In this document: one piece after another, positions 10,201-21,600 of the stretch | How positions within the stretch are numbered: the first letter of the stretch is position 1 | Layout of the letters: each line of letters starts with the position of its first letter | Assembly: GCF_001949145.1 (NCBI RefSeq) | Contig: NW_019091519.1 | Span: 485,196-549,195 of the forward strand | Reading direction: 5' to 3' | Length of the DNA: 64,000 nt | From: Acanthaster planci | Taxonomy: Eukaryota > Echinodermata > Asteroidea > Valvatida > Acanthasteridae | Translations under genes and position numbers: made by a program | Notes under the pieces: model-generated | Told to the model about the DNA's origin: nothing | Database searches by the model: none | The model's input: only the letters and a program-made list of their open reading frames with translations

Positions 10201-13046
10201 TGCTACATTGTGGTAACCAAACTTCTAAGTCGACAAGGTTATCCAAAGCAAAGTGGCTGTCCCAATAAGCAGGCTGTAAGACATTGCACGAATGTGTACA
10301 CGTAATGGACAACCCCCCTGTGCAACCCCGGAAGAATCTGGAAAAACAGTCTGTTGACTTGATGGCAAGATGACCCTTGATCCTTTTGTGTGGAAAGAAG
10401 GTGAGGTTGTTTTCCAGCAATTTTTGGAACGAGGCCAATTTGTTTTGATAGCTGATCGGTAAAACTTGTTAGCAGACTGACATGGTAAACACAAAGGTCA
10501 TATGGTGTGATGCCCCTAGTGGGACATATCGCTTGTGCAATTCATGTAAAACACAGAAAAATAAGAGTGAAATATGATCTCTGCTTTAAAAAGTTCTCAT
10601 GAAGTTCACAACTTTGAAATCTCCTGCAGACTGAATACTAACGGAGGATTCTTTATATCCTGTGCATGTGATAGATAACAGAACATGCCATTCTTTGAGG
10701 TGATGGCTTTCACTCTGAGACTGGTTCATAACTCCCTTGTTACAAAAGACTGCAGCGTAGAGGAAGGCAGCTAAATTGGTCAGAAGACCGCACACTCTTG
10801 AGCTGAAGTATTTGATTGAAATTTTTAAGAATTTAAGACACCTGCTTCATGTAAATTACTTGTATATGTAAGTACTTCAGGGATAAAGATGGTCTGATTT
10901 ATAGGGGAAAGATTTCTGGGAAATAGGAATGTCTTGGGATTTCTAAACAGGAAACATAGTCCTTTCACAAGGCATCCATGGAAAGTACTCAATATTTATT
11001 GATATTTAAACTCTTGTATGTAATTTTTGTTGTAGGAATCCAGTCCAAAATACCCAGTGAGTTTGAGTTGGCTGTGAATGATGGCAGACTTGCTAATGGC
11101 TTGCTGCCAGAAAAGGATGAAGATTACAGCAAGATGTTGCCGTTCTTGATGTATGAGGTCCCAAAAGTTCCAAGTCTGGTGAGTCTCTTTTCTAACCGTA
11201 GCATTGTAGTTGCAAAGTTTAATATTTGACGTAGGGCAGCCTTTGAGATACGCACTTCAGCACTGTCTCCCTCCAGAGCAAGCCTTGAATAGCTGGAGGA
11301 AAGATAACTGAGTAAGAAGTCTTTAATTAGAAACTTAAGTGTGATATTCATTGAAGACGGTAGATCATGGCCACCTTAGTTAAATGTTCTTTTGAGTGGC
11401 TAGCTAGGCATGTTGGTGTTAAATGAAATTCAGTGGTCAAAGTTTGAGGCCACTAAGGTTTGAACCAGATAAGCCATATGAACCAGGGAACTCATCAAGT
11501 TCACTCTTTTTTAAAATTCTCTTTAACTTTGAAGCACAAACTGATGGCATGGAGCTTCAGTGTTTTTGATCCCTTGTAAACATTTCTGGACCGGCAAGAT
11601 GCTTTTCTCTTAACATCAGCTGTTTTTTGTTCTTTACAGTATTGGAAAGGGATGAGACTTCTCAGGAAAAACAACAATGCATTCTACAGGAAAGGTGAGT
11701 AGTGTAGAGCAAGCCAGCCTCAGGGCTGGTTTTAGACAAATGAGGGTGGAAAGTGGAGAGTAGCTCCTCAAGCTACTGGAAATTAGTAACTAGTGAATTG
11801 CTTGGGCTACTTGTTCTAGCCCAACAGTCCCCAATCTTCCAATTCTTGTACAGTTTTTCACTCACCTTTGAGGTTTAGGGTTTAAGTTTGTTTTAACTGT
11901 TCAATCAAAGGGACATCGAAATGCATTGAGTTGAGCCAATTTCTATCCATCTGGCAGTAGTGAACTTGATCAGAGTCTAGTAGCGGCTTGTCATCCAGCA
12001 AGGCTCGGCCCCCCTCCCCCAAATCCACCTCGTTCATGATCTCCCTTTCTTGACTCAATTGGTTGCAGTGATGAACGATATGATGGCCCCAACCTCCAAG
12101 GATTCCCTGCGGGCCAACATGGCATCCATCAGTGTACCTACCCTGGTGATCTGGGGCGAACACGACAAGGTAATCAATACTGGGGATTGTTTACTATAAA
12201 GCTTTGTGTTCCTGGCATTGATGCGCCAGGGGTGTAAAGTTTCTTTGTGAAGTGTGCTTTTTCCTGTAGTGTGCTCAAATATCTTTGCTTTTTAGCTCCA
12301 TCACCCTAGGCCATAAAAACAGAGTCTCCGCTTGTTATAATAAAACTTTCCTGCATCACTGTATAAGGGAACCCATCATCCATTCTTAACAGGGTACGTT
12401 TCCAAAATTTCCTTTTCAAAGGGAAGGCTATGATGTCTGCATTGTAGGTCACAAATGAAGAAAATGGTTTTTTTCTTAGACTGTGCTACAGACCAAATGA
12501 AGCCAGGGTTAAACACTTGTCGTCATCATCAGACGTAGGCTTAGTTTGCCCGGGGTCGTCTTCTCAGATTATACACAGCAGTTGTAACAGGTGCCGCTTC
12601 CACAGCAGCCAGCTGTCATCTTGGCTGGTTGTAAAGTTAGGTTGAAAATTCCAAATTCACCCTCTAAAAGTACAATTAAAGATTCCTTGAAGTTGGAAGA
12701 TATTGGTGAAACGTGCTAAAATCAGGACTTTGTGCACAAGTTCCACATTGGACATTCCAACTTGCTGAGCATGGTAGAAAATTCTGAATAGCCAAGTTGG
12801 TGGAGCACCAGTCTGATATCCTGAAGAGGTCTTGGGTTCAAATCCTGCTGTGGTCTTTTCTCAGCCTTATTCTGACACTGGCGATCTTTTGTTTTTCAGT
12901 TGCTCCATCCTTCTGGGGCCTCCGTTCTCAAGGAGGGCATTCCCGAGTGTCAGGTGCACGTGCTTGAACGTTGTGGCCACTCGCTGCATATGGAGCGACC
13001 ATACAAGACATCTAAATTCTTGCGCACATTTGCCGAGGAAGAATAA
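7233..13046 (+). CDS. ABHD6: ABHD6-like monoacylglycerol lipase (8 coding exons)
   Basis: Serine hydrolase of the alpha/beta-hydrolase fold. ABHD6 cleaves monoacylglycerols such as 2-arachidonoylglycerol at membranes. Coding exons are 7233-7384, 7826-7985, 8739-8852, 9776-9908, 11036-11178, 11640-11694, 12069-12169 and 12900-13046. All phases join and give 334 aa (human about 337). Residues about 8-48 form a hydrophobic signal-anchor. LHGFSAAQDMW follows, then VDMPGHGKTTR. The nucleophile elbow GISMGGG places Ser160; the acid is Asp285 in WGEHDK; the base is His313 in CGHSLHMERP. The start ATG was chosen because it precedes the anchor as in the family; a possible acceptor at 7165-7166 would leave it in a second exon after a noncoding first exon. 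Introns carry several repeats. The gene converges on the SLC16 gene. Identification is strong; the 5' UTR is unknown. Confidence 0.94.
8046..8092 (+). repeat. G-run tract (GGGGCA repeats) in ABHD6 intron 2
   Basis: Seven or more closely spaced runs of three to six G (ggggca repeated) on the transcribed-sense strand, starting about 60 bases after the exon 2 donor. The sequence can in principle form G-quadruplexes in the pre-mRNA. Confidence 0.7.
9134..9682. mobile_element. 549-bp TA-flanked inverted-repeat element (Tc1/mariner-type MITE)
   Basis: The ends are cagttggggcaaaaaattgacgtac and the reverse complement of cagttggggcaaaaagtttgcgtac, each flanked by TA (9132-9133 and 9683-9684), the target duplication of Tc1/mariner elements. 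Similarity between the ends continues inward for roughly 110 bases (shared gccaactttt..ctttatg..cagacaa). No transposase frame. It lies in ABHD6 intron 3. Confidence 0.75.
12786..12860 (+). repeat. tRNA-derived SINE-like segment upstream of ABHD6 exon 8
   Basis: Contains an A-box-like stretch (tagccaagttggtggagc) and, at tRNA spacing, a B-box-like stretch (gggttcaaatcct), the internal promoter of RNA polymerase III genes. The stems expected for a true tRNA do not pair well, so a tRNA-derived SINE head is more likely than a tRNA gene. It lies about 40 bases before the last ABHD6 acceptor. Confidence 0.5.
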
Positions 13047-16000
13047 GGATAGTACATGTCGTTTGTTACAAAAAGAAAATATGTGAATCAAATGTTTTTG
13101 AATTGGAGTAAGATGGATTGAGACGCCTTGGTTAACCAATGCTACATTGCTCGTGCCCTATGCACCTACACCTGTGCACCTACACAGTAGGTGCACCTAC
13201 ACAATAGGAACCATTAGAAATCTCTAGATTTGAGCCTGTACTTAATGTACAGGCCTGGAAAAGAATCTCAAGGTGAAACTTGCTGTATAACCACTTCGCG
13301 CCGGTGGCATTTATCAATGTTGATGATGCTGGGACGGGATAATTATCATTTTTTTCTGTTTCCAAAATTCTTTTAAAATTCTTATCTTCATTTACTGGAT
13401 ACTTACACCCACATGAAAGACTGTCTGGTTTTTACTCTAATCTGACAGACAATATCTATTGACGCTGAAGTATTTCAGCCAGGCCTGCCGCCTTGTAAAA
13501 AGAGCCCAGATTTTGCGGTGTTACGTAATTTTCTTTTGTTCACGAAACTGGCACAGTGTGCTGCTGACCTCTTTTCAATAGGGGCCAGATTAGCATGCAG
13601 CGACACTGTGTGGCTCATCCCTGCAGTGGTGGAGTGCTTTTGTCCCCGTGGTAATCTGCTCATGCTAAATCCCCAAAACCGTGGTATACTGTTTCAAAAC
13701 AAGGCTGGATTATCTCCACTATTGAGAGCGAAAAAATGTTGGCAATGTCCAGCAGCCTGGTCTTTTGTTACAAGGCCCAGTTCCCTTTGTCCGATTTCAG
13801 AAACATATGAAGCAAACTATGGGACAGAGAGAGCCCCCCCCCCGCCTTTGTGTTGGTCATTGTTATACTGGTATCTCAGGAATTCTTTTCAGACATCTAG
13901 GGGGGATGTGTTAATTGACAATTGGCTGGAGTGTGTATAGGGATTAGACTTGTTGGGGGGGTACCCCTTTGTCCCATTTCGTGCCTGTATATTCGGAGAC
14001 CCCGGCCACACGTATCAAGAATACAGGCCCGGTACCGGAAACCCCAGTGGCAAGTGGGGGAGGACCTGTTATTGTCAAAGCTAGAATGCTACTGTTGTCA
14101 TATTTGTGGCTCTCTGGAGAGCTCTAGCTGATGTGTTGATTCATAGCTATTTAATTTTGCCACGGGAGATTTGTTCTTTCCATATCAACACATTTGTGCA
14201 TTAGGCCATACAAATCTTTCAGCTCACTTTATGTCGTTTCAGTGGAATTGCCTTGTCATATACAAAATCCTGTGCATTTAGTCAATCCGATTTTAATCCT
14301 CTGGAATATTGTAATTTAACGATGTTCCCATTTCGATTGTGGCAGTGTGTGTGTACATATTAATTTTATACCCATTATTTTCAATGCAGTTTTTACAACC
14401 TACTGTTTAATTTATAATGCAAATCCAATGCACATTTATGTTTTTGTCATTTTTCACATGCATTTGTCATTTTCTGCATAATTGCTCATATTGACTGATC
14501 CTACTGCTTTTTTATGAAATCTTCATAAAAATTATCCATTTTGCTGAAGACTTTTTACTATCAAGTTCATGGTGACGAAATCCAGATATCATGACATTTG
14601 GGGGAGTGTTTTTCAGGAGTGTTGATAAAGGAAGGGTGCAGTGTTAAGTTCTTATAGTAGTTGTGTACTGCTGTGTTATATCAAAGATCAATTTTAAAGA
14701 TTCAGGATGTTTTCCTGAAAAAAAAACCAAAGCCTCGCCCTCACCTCTGCAGCAGAGTAGTTAGTTAACATTCACATTTCACTTTTAGAGTATGTTTAGT
14801 TTCATTCGGATTCAGTTGGGGCCCTCCCCCAAAAACGTTTTGTCAGGTAAAACATATTTTGCAATATTGGTAATGATTAAAAAAAAAACTAAAAATGTTC
14901 CAGTTTTCCAAATTTTCCCATCATTTTTTGCCAGAAAATTATTTATTCAGTTCCGTTACATGTGTTACCAGAATTAAAGTACGTGTAATAAATTCCCAAG
15001 TAGATACATGCAACTTTCAAGTCCCTTGTCTTCCTGTAAAATATATAAAATGTTGTCTTGTTTTCTAACTTTTTTGCCTTGAACATGAAATAAAATTCAG
15101 GAATTTCTTTTGCTCTGAATTTTAATGGAGGAGAAATCATGTTGCAATACGCAATAACCCTTAACCCCACTTTTGAATATTAACAGGATAAGGGTGCCTG
15201 CAATGGTGTGGTCGTAAAGATTTTTTTCAACAGTTTTTTAGTTCAAGCCAAATATCTTTATTCCATGCTTTACTTCACATAGTTGCTGTCATAGCATTTG
15301 AAACATTTTATTAAAGTAGGCTTTAATAAGGATAAAAATATTCGCTGGACTGGTCTGGTCTAGAATGAAGACGGCTCAGGAGAATGAACCCCGATAATGT
15401 CCCTTGCCTTTAGCTTGGGCCATTACCAGCATCCATCGTCTGCTGGTCTTAACTAATGTTTAAGACCAGCCAAGCATATTGGTTTCCATTCATTATACCA
15501 ACGAGTTAGACAGTCAAAGCACAAGATTCCCCTACCGGTGGAAAGCGATTGTCAAACGGTATATGGAATTGTCATTTACTGCTTTCAAGCAGATAAGTGA
15601 ACACAATGTTGAAATTGTTAACCACTTGTTCGTTATTACAATGGTGAGTAACACGAGTGGTCTGGAAATGCTCCACAGGCATGCCAACGTTTAAAGAGAA
15701 AGCATGCTCAGATAAGATGTAAATAGAAAACATTTAAACCATTTAAAATTTATCTTGAATCCTTTGATTTCAAGAACAGGAAGGAAAACAATGGAGTTGC
15801 CACTTTTGTATCAATAACTGCCCCACATTTTGCCGATTTTTTTATTGATATTTAAATTCATTACATTTGCAAAATACAATAATAAATGTACAACTTTTAT
15901 ACACTTCTGGTGATATCTTCAGTGCTGCATTCAAGTCCACAAGTCCCTGCAAGTCCCTGTAAGTCTATCACAAGTTATTCAGTCTTAAGCCAATTCACAA

Positions 16001-18626
16001 ACTATTCAAATGAGCTGTGACGAAAGCATTCCTGTCATTTCTCACCCTGTTACTCTTGACTGGCATTGTGAAGGAACTTGTGAAAAGACTTGTGATGGAC
16101 TCAAATACAATACTGGATATCTTGACCTTAAATAAAAAATTAAATTCCGGGCATAATTATTGATTTATTAAAGTTTAATGCACACATTCATTAAAGTTTA
16201 ATGCACACAGCTTATGAATATATAATAAAAAGATTTGTGGATATAAACATTTATAACATAATTCAAAAATAAAATTCATAAAAGGCTAATCAGAAGCATT
16301 AGGAAAACTAATCCCATACTCGGTAAAAATGCAGAGTGGAAAAGCACTGGTAGAAAAGGTTTAAAGTAATGCATAAAGGACTATACTCATTTATTTATAT
16401 CTGTGACAGACATTCTCGTTATTCAAAGATATGCACAAAGTGACTTGTAACATCTGACGACAAGGGCAATATGATGGAAACCCTGCCTGGATATATTATT
16501 GAAGTGTCAACAGACCTGAAACATAATGTGATGCTTTGTTTATAAGTGCACTTCCCAAGGAGGCTTGATATATTTTGGTGAAACTTTCTGAACATTACTC
16601 TCATTATAAATAAAACTGACAAATGACTGTAACATATGTATTGTACCATAGCAAAAGAAAGTTACATTGGGTATCACGCACAACATTATGCATTCTCGAT
16701 CGCCTAACCCAACTTCTACCCCTAATTTGCTCCATAACTATCCTGAAACTACTCAAAACTAGCACCCGACTGTGCATGCTTTTTTTTACAGGATCCATTC
16801 AGAACTGCATACAGCTCAGCCATTTGAGGTTTTGGTCCGACATTTTTTTTTATGGGGGACCAATTGTTTTGAGTGCAGAGAATGTCACGTTCTCTTTCGA
16901 CACACACTTGAGTGTTTTGAAACAAGTAATATCCACATAAATTGGATCACTAGACGAATTGGACTTGCTTAATCACGTGACCTGTTGCGGGCACCCTGTA
17001 TCAAACATAAACATGGCATCCTCCCAAAGCAAACTTGAAGTGTGTTTTGAAAGTCATATACAAAAACAAAAATAAAAAACGATGGCCGTTAGAGACTACT
17101 GAGTGCAGAGTACTGTACTGAAAACCGGCTCGACTTTTGGGTGGACACTTACAACACACTTTTCTGTGGGAGAATGCCATGTTTGTTGATGTTATGATAC
17201 CCACTATAGGTCACATGACTTGGCAGGCGCTATTGGTCTACACGTATTCGAAATGCACCTCAAGTAGGCACGCAATTTAAAGCACAACTAGGGAAAATAC
17301 CAGGTGGCAATTCATTTTATACATGGCCACGAGGCCTAAATTTCAATTTTCAGAAAAGAATCCTGTCATTTATTACAGTATACATGTTGTAAATCTGATT
17401 TGTATAAAAATTATCCTGTAGAAAATAAGCTGCATTTTGTATGAGGCACTTTTGCAATATGATGGTGAAATACCTTCACAGGGTTTTTGCATCGCCAGCT
17501 TTCAAAAACATCACAACAAAAAACACTCGAACACCATTTCCTAAACTTGCATAAGTGCGACACGAATCCTTACCATTTAACAGTAATTAGCTTTTGTCAC
17601 TTCTGTTGAAGTAGGGTTTCAAAAGAAAACCCAATCTACCGCCTGAGCAGTAACAGCAGTTATGGAAATTGCATAAGCATTTACTGTGAAGATAGTCTTG
17701 GTCCAAGACTTGATTGATTCCCCGAAGTGTGTATACATTCCACTGACAAAAATAGTATGGTTCAGTGTAATGTACCATGTCATGTCTGCAGTGGTGCATG
17801 GGTAGCCATGTTGGTCACAGTGGCGTAGCTAGGATTTTACTAGTGGGGGGGGGACCCAAGGGGACACCAGCATCTTATGGGGGGCACCAGCTTTCAGGGG
17901 TGTGGGTTTTTGAGGGGCAAGCTTTTGTTAGCTTTGTTCAATATCCATTCATCTTTTGCAAAACATTTCGCAAAATGGGTTCAGAAAACTTTGTAAAGTT
18001 TTGGAAACACCAGCATCTCTTGTTTTTGTCACACGATCATAGCAGCTACCAGACCGAACAATTCTGTCAAATAATCACAATCATTTGGTTTGGGAGCCAG
18101 ACTGTTGTAAAATGTATCAACCATTTGTCATCCACTGGTCATTTTTGCCTGGTACCCAAGATGGATTCAGTCTGCGGGTTATCAGGGGAAAATTGATCAG
18201 TGATCGATAAATGTTTGTCACCCGGACTTGCCTTGCACTGCAGGTCATGGTGATGTCTCACAGACACAGATAATGGCATAGTGATGATCAGATCCAAGTG
18301 CTGCTGTCCATCGTGTTTGTCATCTAGGACACATAGCCATTCAAGTGCAACAGGTATGTACAATATGATGTCAGCCAGGGGCTCCATACAACTGATCGTC
18401 CTAAAGCACAGACCCAGAAAAAAAAAATCAGTAAAATAATGGACATCCGAAAGGGCAGGGAGACAGGTTCTGACAAATTTTATATATTTTTGTGCAAGTC
18501 CAAATATTCTCGGGATTTGCTCCCTTACACAAGTGGGTGGTTAAGGGGGACTAAACTAAACAGAGTTGTGGGAACTGACAAGAACATGCACAACTAGGTA
18601 AAAGACTTACTGGGGGGGGGGTAATT
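13047..18626. other. Convergent spacer between ABHD6 and the SLC16 gene (3' UTRs)
   Basis: No protein-coding segment recognised. ABHD6 and the SLC16 gene point towards each other here, so both 3' UTRs lie within. Plus-strand AATAAA motifs occur near 15089, 16130 and 16265, and TTTATT (minus-strand signals) near 15841 and 16390. Short direct duplications occur at 16166-16208 (attaaagtttaatgcacac, twice). A GC-richer fragment at 17820-17930 resembles a G-run-bearing interspersed repeat (gtggcgtagctaggattt). Confidence 0.5.
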
Positions 18627-21600
18627 TCAAGGAATTACTGGCCATCGCGTGTCAGGAACCAGTCTTGTCCAGAGCATGTGCAGGCCGAGCATCAACATGA
18701 CACAGAGTCCAGAAATGCCGGCCATGAAGAGAAAACCAGCACTGTAACTACCTGTTGTGTCGGCCAGATAGCCTGCGTTTGGATAGGAACAGGATACAAT
18801 GTAAAATCCACTCGGTTCAAAAGAACACAGAGAGTGCTCTGTCTTTTGGGGATGTTTCAACATGGGAGCAAGCGGTCTTCAATTGCTTTTCTAAAAAGCT
18901 ACACTGACATAGATAGGGTTTGGGCTATGTTGATGGCGAGGAAGGTGGTGGGGGAGGACGAGTGCATGAGTAGGTGGGGATAGGCAGGGGAAGAGGTGGA
19001 AATGTGGGTGGAGGTACTAGCATCAACTCTAACATCATGCCAACTGTAAACGTCTGATAACATTATAAGGCCCAGGTTAATTTAAATAACTGAATATTCA
19101 GTTAATATTATCTGACTGCATGTATTTGGTTAACCCATATTCCTGCCAAGGCAAACTGTGCATGTCAAGTTGTGTGGTGATCTACTGATAAATCATATAG
19201 TTTGGGGACAGGAGTCTTTCCCCCTGGCTAAAGATAGGAGGACGATGTACACAGTTCCTAACTGAAATTCAATTTCCTTGCCACAAAAAGTAACCCCCCC
19301 CAAAAAAAACCCCAAAACCTGAAGGGAAGGGTACAATGTTTTGGCTACTGTAAGGCATATATCAGCTACTTTTAGGAAGCAATTCTGTGATCAAACAATT
19401 GTTTCCCTTTTCATCTCATTGATTTTTCATCTCGAAATACTCAATTTCAGAAATAATTTTTTAATTTAATAGTTAGGTCGGCTCAATAATAAAACTATAT
19501 TTACTCTACTTTTTGTGTTGAAGATCTGTCGCAATCAATACTATGTAAACTAACTGAGGTACATATGTAATTGAGCTGCAAAATTTGTGGCCCAAATCTC
19601 ACACTTTTCTGAAAATTTGATCCTTATATTTGGCTGTGGTTAAGTGAGATTCTCCTTCCCTCTTTAACAGAAAATTCTAAAAAAGTTAAATTTTTTTCCT
19701 CAATATTTTCACCCTAAAAGCCTAACAACCTACGTTGTTTTTTCATAATTAGTCTCTCTAAACCCCCTGAAATTCTCGCCCTAAAATGACTTCAGTCTCT
19801 CAGTTGAGTATACATATTTAGGCTAGCCCCCAATAGATTCAGCCTGACACTAAGGTTTGATAATATGATAATGCTGATGTCTTCCGAGCTTTTCTCAGTT
19901 TTTCTCTACCTGCAATGGCAGCTGATGCCATGTTGCCAACTGCAACAAAGACCAGTCCCATGGCAAACCCACCGGGGAATCTGTCTTTTCCCACAATTCG
20001 ACGAATGATGACTGCCTGCATGGGGATGTAAGCTCCGGCAGCAAGTCCAATCAATACTGTGCTGACCACTAGCACAGTGAAGCTCTGCACAGTGGCAATG
20101 ACCGGTCCAGCGACAGTGGCTGGCAGCACAAATACCACATACAGGTAGGCCGGCTGGATTACGTCGGAGTCTAGCAGCCTGCCATGAGTCAGCCGGCTCA
20201 GCATGTTGGAAATCCCAATGACCGACACCAACAGCGAGGCTTCCAACTCCGGAACACCAACCGACTTGGCTCGGGCTGCGATGTAAGGCAGGGTGACACC
20301 GTAAATGGCCGAAATGGAAACTGAGACGGCCATAAAGCCGTTGAAAACGCGATTGGTCCAGAAGAGGGAGATCCCCGAGTGGTCAAAGAAAGCCTTGACT
20401 CTCTCTGAACATGTTACCCTCAATGCTAACCCCCGACCCTTGCTCTCAGCTAGATTATCAGCAGGGAGACATTCATAATCAATACCAGGTGATAATGTAG
20501 TAATCCTCACATCCTGTTCCGAGGCATTATTGCAAACATCTACTTTAACCTGATTTCCACTGGCTGATAACATCTTACTGCGCTCCATCTTCAAGTGATA
20601 CACAGTTCTGCCAAGCTTCTGATGCCTTCCGCTGCTCTCGGGCACGAAACTAACACCAGAGTTTCGTTTCCATTTTCTGAGGGTTGACTGGGGTGACCTC
20701 ATAACCCCTCCGCACACCAATACGTTGGCTTGCAGTGCGCTGGTCACCAGCAATGCTCTCCTCCACCCGTACTGATCAATCAAGAACTGGAAGAAGACTG
20801 GAAGCAGGACCATTCCCACACTCGCTCCTGACATTGTTATGCCATTGGCCATGGCGTAATGCTTGTGGAAATGTTCGCTGACTGTGACCATCACACCAGT
20901 GTAGGACATACCAAAGCCAATACCTATATACAAGAGGTAAATGTCTTAGTTCGTAAGCTAGCTTCATGCATATATCCAATATGCTGACCATGGAAATGCC
21001 CTCAATGGTCATTTTCAGAGGCCCCCGCCAACAGTATTAAGCAATGCGATAACTATTATACGGAGCAAAGGCTCTGTGATGGAATCAGGTCTACTCACCC
21101 CCTTGCCAACTCTTCCCTTACCGACTCACCCCCTTGCCAATTCCCCCCCCCGTTACCATCTCGCCCCTTTGCCAACTCGGCCCCAGACGAGTCGCCCCCC
21201 GGCTGACTCATCCCCTTGCCAACTCGCCCCCTGGCAAACTCGCCTTCTGACCAAGTCACCCCCTTGTTAATTTCTTTTCTTCCACATTATCATGTTAGTT
21301 TTGTGGTAATATCATTTTCTCTTTTTTTACGAAATCATTCCCCTTTCAAGGTCAGATGGCTTCTTCCTTGAGCTCTATTAACTTTCTTAACATTCTGGTG
21401 AAAGTCCACTTTGTCCAGTTTATAGTTTTAATGCATGCGAGTTGGATTTAAATCCTCAAAATTGTGTCGTCATTGTTTCTTGGCTTGGCCCCTGGTGCAC
21501 AGTATGTTGCCACGATCAACAACTGCAGTAAAAATAATAATAATGGTCGTAATGATGGTTATAATAAAAGCACGATGAACACAGCTTAAAGTTGAGAGTA

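Noticed and set aside
12786-12860. Functional tRNA gene
   Set aside because: A- and B-box words are present but acceptor, anticodon and T stems do not pair; kept only as SINE-like.
13518-13940. 140-aa plus-strand ORF between ABHD6 and SLC16
   Set aside because: No family resemblance, proline run from a C homopolymer, no splice or start context; taken as chance.
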